Below, in pieces: positions 5,949 through 14,835 of a stretch of 17,315 bases of DNA. Source of the DNA: Endomicrobium sp. (GTDB taxonomy: Bacteria > Elusimicrobiota > Endomicrobiia > Endomicrobiales > Endomicrobiaceae); assembly GCA_031277075.1 (NCBI GenBank), contig JAISLV010000027.1, positions 1 to 17,315 of the forward strand, given 5' to 3'. The notes beneath the pieces were generated by a model. The model had not been told where the DNA came from, searched no databases, and worked only from the letters and a program-made list of their open reading frames with translations. The stretch's first letter is position 1. Each line of letters begins with the position of its first letter. A program made the translations under genes and the position numbers.

Positions 5949-6617
5949 TTAGTCGTCTCCGAAAATTACGCTCTGCAAGTCGTAATCTTTAAATTTTGCG
6001 GCTTGGGGGTAGGCTTTGGAGTAATAGTTTTCGTCAGGCGAAGGAATCATTCTGCTTCTAGAAGAAGAGTATCTGGCGTTTGACCCGAACAACGAACGCT
6101 TTGACATTTGTTTTGACACAATAGAGCCGAACATTATTTTTGTGTAATAATAAATTTTTGCCGTATATTTTTTCAGCGTCCTGCCCGAATAATCTTTTAT
6201 ATTTCCCAAAGAGCCGCCCCAATACGTTACGGGTTCGCCATCGTCTTGCGCGTTCATTTCTTCGCCGTCTTCTTCGCCGCCGTTAGAATTATCGCTCCTT
6301 GCGTTTTGATAATACGGAGCGACCGTCTTATAATTTGAAAAAACGAAACTGCCTTTCAACTGCGAAGTAATGCCCGAGACGCTAAACGGATAAAATAAAA
6401 GCAAATAATTTTTTATCCATTTCTCAGCTTCTTCTCTTCTTTTTGTTTCGCCGCCTTTTGTTACGGCAGCCGAACGCATGCCTACGAAAGCGGCTTCGTT
6501 TAAAGTCATATCGTCAACGACCGTAATGCACACTTGCAAAAAGCAAAACATTATAATTGTGGTAAAAACCGCAACAAATAGAGCTTCAAGCAAAGCCTGC
6601 CCTGAAGAACTTTTCAT
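5949..6617 (-). CDS. TadE-like pseudopilin
   Basis: This 222-aa protein begins MKSSSGQALLEALFVAVFTT. The SSG|QALLE pattern matches the type IV prepilin-like cleavage motif G|xxxxE, with Glu at mature position 5, followed by a single hydrophobic helix (about 8-33). TNEAAF-like sequence follows (TLNEAAFVGMRSAAV), as in TadE-type proteins where the membrane anchor leads into a periplasmic domain. The remainder is hydrophilic, with an acidic Asn/Gly/Glu-rich patch (about 108-128) and a Ser/Arg/Tyr-rich C-terminal part. The start overlaps the previous gene's stop in an ATGA, and the next gene follows after 1 nt. The function is inferred as a minor pilin or scaffold. No catalytic motif is visible. 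Confidence 0.68.
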   Translation of the reverse strand: MKSSSGQALLEALFVAVFTTIIMFCFLQVCITVVDDMTLNEAAFVGMRSAAVTKGGETKRREEAEKWIKNYLLLFYPFSVSGITSQLKGSFVFSNYKTVAPYYQNARSDNSNGGEEDGEEMNAQDDGEPVTYWGGSLGNIKDYSGRTLKKYTAKIYYYTKIMFGSIVSKQMSKRSLFGSNARYSSSRSRMIPSPDENYYSKAYPQAAKFKDYDLQSVIFGDD

Positions 6618-6820
6618 TTTACATAGCCTTTCATTTTCCCCGCTGCTTTAAGAACAAGCCCTCTAATTGTAGTGGGAACTAGTTTTGAATGTTCTTTTGT
6701 ATATTCGTATTTGTTTTTCCATGAGCTTTTATATAGAGAAAAAACGCCCGCAGACGCGGCAAGCAGCACGACGAAAACTAAAATGAATTCGGTTAAAATT
6801 TGGGCTTTGCCGTTTCTCAT
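6614..6820 (-). CDS. Short TadE/Flp-like membrane-anchored protein (68 aa)
   Basis: This small protein begins MRNGKAQILTEFILVFVVLL. It has a polar leader, Gln7 and Glu11, then one hydrophobic helix (about 8-29) and a basic C-terminal tail rich in Lys. The KAQxLxE opening parallels the GQALLE opening of the next gene, so both look like members of the TadE/Flp pseudopilin group. The Glu is at +6 or +7 relative to a cleavage after K5 or G4, rather than the usual +5. It overlaps the secretin gene upstream and the TadE-like gene downstream by 4 nt each (ATGA), so it is certainly part of this translationally coupled block. The ribosome binding site is GGAAG in the end of the secretin gene. Confidence 0.72.
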   Translation of the reverse strand: MRNGKAQILTEFILVFVVLLAASAGVFSLYKSSWKNKYEYTKEHSKLVPTTIRGLVLKAAGKMKGYVK

Positions 6821-7524
6821 TTTTCTTCCAGCAATTTCGGCGTCACAAAAATTAAAACGTTTGTTTTTGTGTCGTAATCTTTGTCTACGCTAAAAAGCGC
6901 GCCTAAAACGGGTATGTCGCTTAAAAGCGGAACGCCGGTTTTTGTTTTGCCTTTCGTAGTTTCAATTAACCCCGCTAAAACCATAGTCTCGCCGTCTTTT
7001 ATCTGTAAATGCGACGACGCCTGCCTCTTTGCCACCGACGGATAGCCCGCCACGGGGGCGTTATAGTCAAGCCTTGAAAGTTCGGTTTCTATTTTCATAT
7101 CTATTTTATCGTCTTTCAATACAATAGGAGTAATTTTCATTATTATTCCGTATTCTTTCCATTCAATTTTTGAAGCGCCTATTTCGGCTACAGCCACTAC
7201 GGGAAATTCGCCTCCGACCATAAACTTCGCAGTAGTCCCGGATTTTGTGATAAGTTTCGGTTTAGACAAAACTTTCGCCGCGCCGTTAGTTTCAAGAGCT
7301 TTAATAGCGGCTGTATAAGCTGTAATTCTAGACCAAGCCCCCGACTCTATAATTGACGGAATATTTACCTCAGAAACCAACGCTTCAGACGGCAATTGCA
7401 CGCCGAGTTCCATTGATTTGTTTTCGTTGATTTCCGTAATTTCAACCGCTATTTCAACCATTCTCTCGCAATAGGCTTGAGAAACAAAAAACATACACGC
7501 GGCTAAAAAAATAATTTTTTTCAT
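6817..7524 (-). CDS. Secretin core-domain protein lacking periplasmic N-domains
   Basis: This 235-aa protein has an N-terminal signal peptide (MKKIIFLAACMFFVSQA, likely cleaved around residue 17) and then almost directly a type II/III secretin domain. Recognisable pieces are VEIAVEITEINENKSMELGV, the ALETNGAAKVLSKPKLIT stretch, FMVGGEFPVV, IKDGETMVLAGLI and the hallmark VPLLSDIPVLGALF near the C-terminus, ending TNVLIFVTPKLL. This resembles the beta-barrel part of CpaC/RcpA and PilQ/GspD. Full secretins are usually 400-700 aa with N0/N1 or BON domains that contact the inner-membrane machine, and these are absent. The ribosome binding site GGGAG lies 5 nt before the ATG. The gene follows gcvT after 43 bp (with a small GCGCC/GGCGC hairpin) and overlaps the next gene by 4 nt. 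It probably forms an outer-membrane ring. Its partners are inferred from the downstream TadE/G-like genes. Confidence 0.85.
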   Translation of the reverse strand: MKKIIFLAACMFFVSQAYCERMVEIAVEITEINENKSMELGVQLPSEALVSEVNIPSIIESGAWSRITAYTAAIKALETNGAAKVLSKPKLITKSGTTAKFMVGGEFPVVAVAEIGASKIEWKEYGIIMKITPIVLKDDKIDMKIETELSRLDYNAPVAGYPSVAKRQASSHLQIKDGETMVLAGLIETTKGKTKTGVPLLSDIPVLGALFSVDKDYDTKTNVLIFVTPKLLEEK

Positions 7525-7567
7525 TAAAACTCCCGTTGACTGCGCCTAAAGCGGCGCGCGATAACGA

Positions 7568-8677
7568 CTATAATTTTGCGGCAAAACGGACGGCTATTTG
7601 CTTTTTTTTATAAAACGGTTTATTGACAACTTTAATTTCTCTTTTATCGCCGCGTATTTCAACCTCAAAAAACCCGGCGCCGTCTTTCGTTTCGTCCGCC
7701 GCTTTTATATCAATTAAAGCAAGCCCCAGCGGCTTTTTTAAAGTCGGCGAAAACGCCCCGCTTGTAACATATCCTACTTCTTTCCCGCAGGCAAAAATTT
7801 TATTTCCGTTTCTAGCTACTCCGCGCAAACACTCAAAAGCTATAATTTTTCTTTTCGGATTGTCTTTAAAAGGAAGCAAGGCTTCTTTGCCGATAAAATC
7901 GCCGTCCCAATTGATTGTTTTTTGAAATCCCGCGTCTATCGGGTTAATATCTTCGGATATTTCGTGTCCGTGCAAAGGCATGCAAGCTTCAAGCCTCAAA
8001 GTATCGCGGCAGCCAAGCCCGCAGGGTTTTACGGATAAACTTATCAGCTTATCCCACAGAGTTTGGGCGCCGCGGTTTGAAATAAAAATTTCAAAACCGT
8101 CTTCGCCCGTATATCCCGTTCTTGCGGCTCTTAAAAAATCCGCGTCAATATCTTTCAGCTTAAGCTCGGAAACGGTAAAATATTTCATTGAAAGAACGTC
8201 GGTCTCAGAGAGGCTTTGTAAAATTTCAGCGGCTTTAGCTCCTTGCAGCGCAAGCATGCAAATCTTACCGCTAAAATCTTCTAAAATCACGTCGTCAGGC
8301 TTATATTCGTCAAGCCGCTTGCGGTCTTTTTCAATGTTTCCCGCGTTTGCTACAACCATATATTCGCCGCCGAAATTATATACGATAACGTCGTCTTTTA
8401 TTGCGCCGTTTTCGTTTAAAATCATTGAATATCTCGCTTTCTTTTCGGGCAAAGAGGAAATATTTCCAAGACATACTTTATCTAAAAACGCCGCCGCGTT
8501 TTTGCCTGAAACTATAAAAGTTCCCATGTGAGAAACGTCAAAAACGCCCGCCGCGCTTCTTACAGCGTTATGCTCGTCTATTATGGAAGAATACTGAAGC
8601 GGCATTTCCCATCCGCCAAACTCGGTAAATTTTGCTCCGAGTTCCAAGTGCCTGCCGTATAAAAACGTTCTTTTCAT
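7568..8677 (-). CDS. gcvT: Aminomethyltransferase, T-protein of the glycine cleavage system
   Basis: Takes the aminomethyl group from the lipoyl arm of H-protein and hands the one-carbon unit to tetrahydrofolate, releasing ammonia. The 369-aa length is typical. Family signatures are FGGWEMPLQY (20-29), FDVSHMG (46-52), GAIKDDVIVY (91-100) with the catalytic Asp (D96 by comparison with bacterial T-proteins), ARTGYTGEDGFEI, GLGCRDTLRLEACMPLHGHE, and the C-terminal barrel with GYVTSGAFSPTL. No key residue appears lost. The ribosome binding site GAGGA precedes the ATG. It follows lpd by 48 bp, so the T- and L-protein genes form a pair. H- and P-protein genes are not in the window. The secretin gene follows directly with no terminator seen. 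Confidence 0.97.
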   Translation of the reverse strand: MKRTFLYGRHLELGAKFTEFGGWEMPLQYSSIIDEHNAVRSAAGVFDVSHMGTFIVSGKNAAAFLDKVCLGNISSLPEKKARYSMILNENGAIKDDVIVYNFGGEYMVVANAGNIEKDRKRLDEYKPDDVILEDFSGKICMLALQGAKAAEILQSLSETDVLSMKYFTVSELKLKDIDADFLRAARTGYTGEDGFEIFISNRGAQTLWDKLISLSVKPCGLGCRDTLRLEACMPLHGHEISEDINPIDAGFQKTINWDGDFIGKEALLPFKDNPKRKIIAFECLRGVARNGNKIFACGKEVGYVTSGAFSPTLKKPLGLALIDIKAADETKDGAGFFEVEIRGDKREIKVVNKPFYKKKQIAVRFAAKL

Positions 8678-8725
8678 TTCGCTTTATCCTCAGTTATAAA
8701 ATTGCGGTTTCCATTACTTGCGAAT

Positions 8726-10057
8726 TTAATTTTCGCGTTTAGAAAACGCCTTTTCCGCGCATTTTCCGAAAGCGTCTTCATAGGCGTTAAACAAACCTTC
8801 GCTTAAAGACGGGTGGAAAAAAGTTTCTCTGCTTAAACCTGCGCCGCTTTTTAAAATTTGCGCCGCCGCGTTTATAATCTCGTCGGCGTTTGCGCCCACA
8901 ATCCAAAAACCCAGCGGCTTTCCGCTGTCTTTGTCGGCGGCGCATTTTATGAAACCGCTTCTTTCGTTTTCAATAAAAGCCCTCGCGCTTGCCGTATAAG
9001 GAAACTTGCCGAAAACTACGTTTTTGTAATTAGAATAATCTTTGACTTTTACCAAAGCAGCCTGCGGCGTTGAAAAAATTACCGACGGAATAATTTCGTT
9101 ATTTAACTTTATTTTGTTTCCTAATATTGCGTTTTCAGCCGCAGTCGCGCCTTCGTTTTGCGCCGTGAAAGCCAAAAAGTTTTTTCCCGCTATATCGCCT
9201 GCGGCATAAATATTTTCAACGTTTGTCATGCAAAATTCGTCTGTTTTAATAAAGCCTTTGGCGTCCGTCTCAACGCCCGCTTTTTCTAAAAACAATCCCC
9301 CGCAAGGCGTTCTTCCCGCCGCAATTAAAACTTTATCGTATTTCTCCGCGTCGTCTAAAGCGTTAAGGCAGGAAGTGAAAATTTCAACGCCATGTCTTTG
9401 AAGATTTTTTGTTATTTCAGCCGAAAATTCCGCGTCGCTTCCGCTGAGAATAGAACTTTCGCATTCGGCTATCGCTACGCGGGATCCGAAACCCGCTAGC
9501 AAAGCCGCCGCCTCGACGCCTATAACCCCGCCGCCGACAATCAAAACGCTTTTAGGAATTTCTTTTAAATTCAAAAAATCGTCGGAATTGATAATTTTTA
9601 CGCCGTCAAAAGCAAAGTTTTTTATTTGCGCAGGTCTGGTTCCGCAGGCTATAACGATTTTATCCGCCGCAATTTCCGCGCCGCCGCAAACAAGCGCGTT
9701 TTTATCTTTAAAACAAGCCTCGCCCTTTATAATGTCTATAGAATACGACGACAAAATAAGCTCCATGCCTTTGCGGATATTAGAAACCGTCTTGTCTTTT
9801 TTTGCCGCTATATCGGCAAAAGAAAACGATTGCAAAACGGCTTTAAAACCGTATTCGTAAGATTTTTGTATTTTTTGTTTTGTTTTCAGAGCTTGCCAAA
9901 AAAATTTCGTAGGAACGCAGCCTCTGTTTAAACAGGTTCCGCCCGTATCGGACTTTTCAATAATCGCCGCGCTCGCGCCAAGCCGCGCGGCTCTTACAGC
10001 CGCGTTAAAGCCGGCGGGACCAGAACCTATTACGGCAATATCGTATTTATTTTTCAT
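8726..10057 (-). CDS. lpd: Dihydrolipoamide dehydrogenase (E3 / glycine cleavage L-protein)
   Basis: Re-oxidises dihydrolipoamide with NAD+. Visible domains are the FAD-binding GSGPAG (11-16), the redox disulfide in GGTCLNRGCVPTK (Cys42 and Cys47), the NAD-binding GGGVIGVEAAALL near 173-186, the second FAD motif NIYAAGDI, and the C-terminal dimer domain with the His-Glu pair in HPSLSE (H415, E420). At 443 aa it is slightly shorter than most (450-475), but all functional motifs are present. The ribosome binding site GGGAG lies before the ATG. The neighbour gcvT indicates that this is the L-protein of glycine cleavage, though it could serve other 2-oxoacid complexes too. It starts 30 bp after the tamB stop, so it is likely co-transcribed with tamB. 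Confidence 0.96.
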   Translation of the reverse strand: MKNKYDIAVIGSGPAGFNAAVRAARLGASAAIIEKSDTGGTCLNRGCVPTKFFWQALKTKQKIQKSYEYGFKAVLQSFSFADIAAKKDKTVSNIRKGMELILSSYSIDIIKGEACFKDKNALVCGGAEIAADKIVIACGTRPAQIKNFAFDGVKIINSDDFLNLKEIPKSVLIVGGGVIGVEAAALLAGFGSRVAIAECESSILSGSDAEFSAEITKNLQRHGVEIFTSCLNALDDAEKYDKVLIAAGRTPCGGLFLEKAGVETDAKGFIKTDEFCMTNVENIYAAGDIAGKNFLAFTAQNEGATAAENAILGNKIKLNNEIIPSVIFSTPQAALVKVKDYSNYKNVVFGKFPYTASARAFIENERSGFIKCAADKDSGKPLGFWIVGANADEIINAAAQILKSGAGLSRETFFHPSLSEGLFNAYEDAFGKCAEKAFSKREN

Positions 10058-10087
10058 TTAGAGTTTCTCCCTAAATTTGCAATATTC

Positions 10088-13000
10088 TTATTTTTCCTCT
10101 TTGTCTTTTTTACCGGAAGGCAGCCCGAAACGAAATTGATGCTGGAGCATAAGTTTTCTGTCGGGCTGATGAACCGCCCTTTCGGATTCAAGCTCATAGC
10201 TTCCGCTCAAGTAGAAATTATTAGAAAGTTTATATCTCATTTCTATGGCGTGACGCAAATCAAGAACTTTTTCTATTTGGTCAAACGTTATTGAATACCC
10301 TAACAGCAATTGATTTGTAAGATTTTTTTCAACTGAATATCTTGTGCCTGAAAGCAAACTTACAAACGAAGATTCTTCGCTTGAGGGTTGCGAAGTCTGT
10401 TCGGAAAAAGGAATATAGGTCACCTTAAAGTTGTCAACCAGCCCAGTTTTTCTAAGCACAGTCCTTGCAAGAGGCGTGGCGATGCTTGAGTCTATTAAAC
10501 GCAAAGCCTGCTGCCTTAACGCAAAATCTGAAAAACCGATAAGCTGCGAAGAGTCTCCTTCCGCGCCTTGTTCGGTTTTTGTAGCTTTTGCAAGCGCTTT
10601 TTGCGAATCCATAGACGGATCGTCTTTTGAGTAAAAACGGACGTTCAAAGCGTTAAGTTCGGACTTGCTTATGACCATTCTTATGGTGTCAGGTTCGGAA
10701 TCAGTCTTTGAATACGCCGAAGTTTCGGCTTCGCCCGAGAGAAAAACTTGATTATTGTCGGTAACTTCAAGTTTTGCCGATATTATTTCAAAATTTATTC
10801 CCAAATAATTAATAGTTCCTCTTTGCGTGTCTATCACTCCGGGAGCTTTTATCTTTCCGAGTTTTCCTCTGATATTTAAATTTCCGTTAATCCAAGCGTT
10901 GATATAAGCGTTTTCATATTTCGTGTTTTTGCCCGTCATAAGCTCTATGTCAAACTCGGTGTCTTCGGGCAAAGGGAAATTCGTATCGCCTTTTGGAGGG
11001 GGGAAAGAAAAACGGGTGTTTTCCAAAATTACCTGTCCCGTTATTTTAGGCTTTGAAGGCTCGCCTCTTACGTAAATGTCAAATTTCGGCTCGCCTTTTG
11101 AGACGTCGTTAAGAATATTTTTTGCGACAAAAAAAGACGTTATCGGCAGCAAAGGGACGCTCAAAGCCGCGCCTTTATTATCGGTATAAAATCTTAAATC
11201 AAAATAAGAGGGCTTAAAATTGTCAAGTTTTATCGAGCCTGAAGCGTATATTCTTCCGGGCTTAGTTTTAGCGGAAAATTTATCTATCGTTATAAAATTG
11301 TCGCGTATTGAAATGTCGGCGTTAAAATCTTTTATCCTTTCAAAATAATGTTTTGAATCAAAAGACCCGCCCGAAACCGTAAGTTTTCCGCTGTTTCGTA
11401 TTTTTGCGAAAGTTCCCGAGATTTTTCCCTTAAAAGAAAGTTTTCCTCCGCGCGGCTTAAAAAAATCTCCAGAAAAATGTTTTATGAGATTTAACTTATT
11501 GTCTTCTATCTCGTATTCAAACGAAACGGTCTTTTTCTTCATAACTTTTGCGAGCGAAGAATCCAGCCAAAAAGGAAAAGTTCCGTTTATTGACATATTT
11601 ATTTCATTTTTTTTGCGCATTGAAATTTTTGCCGAACCTTCGTTCTGCGACGCCGAAATTTCCGCGTCAATATTGTCGTAAGGTATGCCTTCCACGTTTC
11701 CGTCTAAAATGTTTAGAATAAATTCGGCTTCGGGAGACGATAAATTTCCTCCGCATTTTATTCTTAACGAGGCGTTTCCTTCCACGTCTACGGGCAAATC
11801 CAAAATTTCCGTAAGAAAAGCTCCGTCTAAAAATTGCCCTTTGGCTTCAAGGTTAATAAAGCCGTTTTTCAGTCCTGCGGTTAAATTTAAAGACGACTCT
11901 CTTTGCGAAATATTCAAGTCTTTAATTAAAAAAGAATCTGACAAATCGATTAAACCCGAAATTTTGCAGCCGCCGTCGTTTGATTTTTCGCGCGAAATAA
12001 AAACTTTTTTATTTTTTATCTCATAGTCTAAATCGTAAGACGAAAGTTTATATCTGTTAATCCAAAAATTGCTTATGTTGAGGTTGCCCGAATAAACGGA
12101 ACCTCCTTTTTTCTTATCCATCACGCCCGACATTTCAATGCGTCCGAACATATCGGCAGGTCCGAGATGGGCGTTTACCAAAAACATATTGAGGTCGTAT
12201 TTTCCGCTCTTTACGTCAAAACTGCCGGAATCCGCTCTTATTTCGCTGTCGGCTATTTTTGCCGACGCCCCGTCTATTTTTATTTTAGCGTCTGAAATTG
12301 CAATATTGGCTTTCAGGGATTTGAGCTTAACGTTTTTAACGTAAGCCTCGGGGGCGTTTAAAGCCATATTTAACGTCGGTTTTCCTCCGACGACGCCAAA
12401 TTCGCCCGAACCTGAAAACCCGCCTTTTAACGGAGTTCTAAAACCGACGAATTTATTTATTATGTTTTCCGTAACGTTTTCAACGTCAATTTTTAGTTTT
12501 TCTGTTCCGCCTATTTTTCCGCTTGAAGAAATTTTTGTTTTATCTGAAATTAAAGACGACTCGCTTAAAGTTAAAACACCGTCTGACAAAAAGGCTTTTA
12601 AAGACAAAGAGAAAGGTATTTTTAAATAAGACGCTTTTTTAAGCGAAACTTCCGCCGACGCTTTAATTTGCCGCAAACCGCCGGAAAATTTTACGCTTAA
12701 AGAAAGCGCGCCCGACAATCCCTCGACGGCGTTTTTTATATTTGTGTTTTTTAAATTCAACAGCCCGTTAAATTTCCCCGAAAAGTCCGAATAAAATTGC
12801 GCGTCAAGCCCGTTTTCCGCGCGTAAAGAAGATATTGCAAAACTTTTTTGCGTAATCAAAGCGTCGCCTGAAAGTTTTTTAAAGGAAACGTTTGAAACTT
12901 TAAAATCCGCGCTCTCAAATTTTCCGACGACGCTTCCTTTAGAATCTAAGCCGCCGTTAAAAGACAGATCGCCGTTAAGCCTAAACCCCGATACGCCTAA

Positions 13001-14731
13001 ATTTCTAGTTCTTATATTAAAATAAGATCTCGGATTGTCTTTGGTAAAGCCTATAAGCCCGTAGGCGTAGAGATTTGTTTCTTTGCCGGTTTTATAAATT
13101 AGGTTTTTAATATTTACTCTTTCGTCCGTAATATCGCCTTTAACTTCAAATTTCATAAAAGAGGCGCCTTTTATTTTTCCGTCGTAGATTCTGACGTCAA
13201 ACTCGGCGTTTGCGTCTTTTTCATAAATAATTCTTCCGCTTGAAATTCCGCTGAGCAAATCCCCTTTAAGTCCGAAAATCCGCAAGACCGACGAGGACTC
13301 AATTTCCGTAAATTTAAAATCCGACGACAGCAGCCGCATGTTTTCCGTAACGGCGTTAAATATTATGGAATTGTCGCTTTTGTAGAAATTGACGACATAC
13401 AGCGCGCCCTGTCTTGCAAAAAGCCCTGAAACGTCGGTTTTGCCTATGTTTTTCGTCTTAAAATTTTTAAGCGAGAATTTAATTTTACCCGAATAGTCGT
13501 CTATGTTTCCGCTAGCCTCAAGCGTTCCTGCGGGGTTTTCTCCAAAAGCTTGCGCAAAAGGCATTTTTGAAACGTCAGTTTCGGGGAGTTCAACGCTAAA
13601 CTCGCCCGTTTTGAAATTGCCTGACAGCGCGCCCGCCGTTTTGCTTCCCAAATGCAAAACGCAAGTGTATATTCCGTTTCTGCTTACTGAGGCGGAAATC
13701 CTGCCTCCGTTTTTTTCGTCGTAGACGCAGTTTGCTTCTATCCCGCCGTTTTTGGCTCTTGCCGCCTGCGCGTTCAAACTTCCGAGATTTAACCCGAAAA
13801 AAATTAAATTTTCGGCTTTCATATAAGCGTCTAAATTTTTTGCGCTCGAAATGCGGACGGACAATTCGCCCTTTGTGTCTTTGTTAATTTTAAATAAATC
13901 GGCTTGCGCGGATAAAATAAAATCTTTTAAATCGGAATAACTCGCCGATATTTTTCCGAATTTCCCCGAAAGCTCAAACGACGCTCCGTTTTCGTTTTTT
14001 GAAAAAGACGCCGAAGAACCCGAAAAATCAAATTTTCCAAACGCCAACTTTTTGGCGAATGCGTTTTGTAAAAAATTACTGGACGCCAAATCGTATTCAA
14101 CTTTGCCGCGCAGAAAAGAAGTTAAAAAATCCGAAGAAAAAATTACGTAGTCCGCGTTTAAAATATTGTCCTGTTTTTGTAAAACGCGGGAATTGAAAAA
14201 AAAGCGGTTTTTAAAAATTTCAAGGCAGACCGCCGCCGACATTTTATCGCCGTCAAATCTAATTTCCGTATTTTCGGCTTTAAAATCAATTCCGTCGGCT
14301 TTAAACAAAACGGAATTAATTATTACGCCGGCGTTTAAAAAAGGGAATTTAAAATCTTTTTTTTCTTTTTTAGGCGCTTCTTGCGTTTCCTGCTTTTTGA
14401 TTTTTTTGTCCAAATTAATTTCTATGGAGGGAATTTCAACGAGTTTAATATAACCTGCGGGATTTTTTAAATTTTTAACCGCGTCTATCGGGCGTATATA
14501 AACGGCTATGCGCTCTGCCGAAATATAATCGTCAAAGGAAATATCCGAAACGACGACGGCGCATTTTAAAGGCGAAAGATAAAAGTTTTTAATTTTTATA
14601 TTATGCCCTGAAACTTCTGAAACGTATTTTGCGATATAAGGGACTATTACTGCGGTTCTTATGTTGTAAACCGCAAAAATAAGAGCAGATAAAATTAGAA
14701 AATAAAAAAAATATCTTAACGCTTTAACCAT
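10088..14731 (-). CDS. tamB: TamB-like (AsmA/DUF490 superfamily) envelope lipid-transport/assembly protein
   Basis: This 1547-aa protein has a single N-terminal membrane helix (about 5-25, RYFFYFLILSALIFAVYNI) followed by a very long, repetitive beta-rich region of alternating hydrophobic and polar residues, as in TamB, YhdP and AsmA-like bridge proteins that span the periplasm. The last roughly 330 residues match the conserved TamB C-terminal domain: an RGTINYLGINFEI-like segment, VTDNNQVFLSGEAET, a LRQQALRLIDSS segment, TRYSVEKNLTNQLLLGYS, and repeated beta strands ending YKLSNNFYLSGSYELESE. Known members help outer-membrane assembly and phospholipid transport between the membranes. The open frame reaches a TTG at 14764, but I choose the ATG at 14731 because it places the membrane helix at the usual position. 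Neither start has a good ribosome binding site. No tamA/BamA-like gene is next to it. lpd follows after 30 bp. Confidence 0.88.
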   Translation of the reverse strand: MVKALRYFFYFLILSALIFAVYNIRTAVIVPYIAKYVSEVSGHNIKIKNFYLSPLKCAVVVSDISFDDYISAERIAVYIRPIDAVKNLKNPAGYIKLVEIPSIEINLDKKIKKQETQEAPKKEKKDFKFPFLNAGVIINSVLFKADGIDFKAENTEIRFDGDKMSAAVCLEIFKNRFFFNSRVLQKQDNILNADYVIFSSDFLTSFLRGKVEYDLASSNFLQNAFAKKLAFGKFDFSGSSASFSKNENGASFELSGKFGKISASYSDLKDFILSAQADLFKINKDTKGELSVRISSAKNLDAYMKAENLIFFGLNLGSLNAQAARAKNGGIEANCVYDEKNGGRISASVSRNGIYTCVLHLGSKTAGALSGNFKTGEFSVELPETDVSKMPFAQAFGENPAGTLEASGNIDDYSGKIKFSLKNFKTKNIGKTDVSGLFARQGALYVVNFYKSDNSIIFNAVTENMRLLSSDFKFTEIESSSVLRIFGLKGDLLSGISSGRIIYEKDANAEFDVRIYDGKIKGASFMKFEVKGDITDERVNIKNLIYKTGKETNLYAYGLIGFTKDNPRSYFNIRTRNLGVSGFRLNGDLSFNGGLDSKGSVVGKFESADFKVSNVSFKKLSGDALITQKSFAISSLRAENGLDAQFYSDFSGKFNGLLNLKNTNIKNAVEGLSGALSLSVKFSGGLRQIKASAEVSLKKASYLKIPFSLSLKAFLSDGVLTLSESSLISDKTKISSSGKIGGTEKLKIDVENVTENIINKFVGFRTPLKGGFSGSGEFGVVGGKPTLNMALNAPEAYVKNVKLKSLKANIAISDAKIKIDGASAKIADSEIRADSGSFDVKSGKYDLNMFLVNAHLGPADMFGRIEMSGVMDKKKGGSVYSGNLNISNFWINRYKLSSYDLDYEIKNKKVFISREKSNDGGCKISGLIDLSDSFLIKDLNISQRESSLNLTAGLKNGFINLEAKGQFLDGAFLTEILDLPVDVEGNASLRIKCGGNLSSPEAEFILNILDGNVEGIPYDNIDAEISASQNEGSAKISMRKKNEINMSINGTFPFWLDSSLAKVMKKKTVSFEYEIEDNKLNLIKHFSGDFFKPRGGKLSFKGKISGTFAKIRNSGKLTVSGGSFDSKHYFERIKDFNADISIRDNFITIDKFSAKTKPGRIYASGSIKLDNFKPSYFDLRFYTDNKGAALSVPLLPITSFFVAKNILNDVSKGEPKFDIYVRGEPSKPKITGQVILENTRFSFPPPKGDTNFPLPEDTEFDIELMTGKNTKYENAYINAWINGNLNIRGKLGKIKAPGVIDTQRGTINYLGINFEIISAKLEVTDNNQVFLSGEAETSAYSKTDSEPDTIRMVISKSELNALNVRFYSKDDPSMDSQKALAKATKTEQGAEGDSSQLIGFSDFALRQQALRLIDSSIATPLARTVLRKTGLVDNFKVTYIPFSEQTSQPSSEESSFVSLLSGTRYSVEKNLTNQLLLGYSITFDQIEKVLDLRHAIEMRYKLSNNFYLSGSYELESERAVHQPDRKLMLQHQFRFGLPSGKKDKEEK

Positions 14732-14835
14732 AGTTCTGCCGACAAAACGGAATTTTGAAAGCAAAAAGCGAAATTAACGGCAACGACGTTAAATAACGCC
14801 TATTAATTCCGCTTTTCTTTCCTTTTATTATTTGA

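Noticed and set aside
7980..8531. 183-aa open frame on the plus strand
   Set aside because: It lies entirely antisense to gcvT, whose motifs are complete. The translation is Ser/Pro-rich low-information sequence with no ribosome binding site or family resemblance.
14732..14764. TTG start extending tamB by 11 residues
   Set aside because: It has no ribosome binding site and would push the membrane anchor inward. The ATG at 14731 gives the usual short cytoplasmic N-terminus. Not excluded, only less likely.
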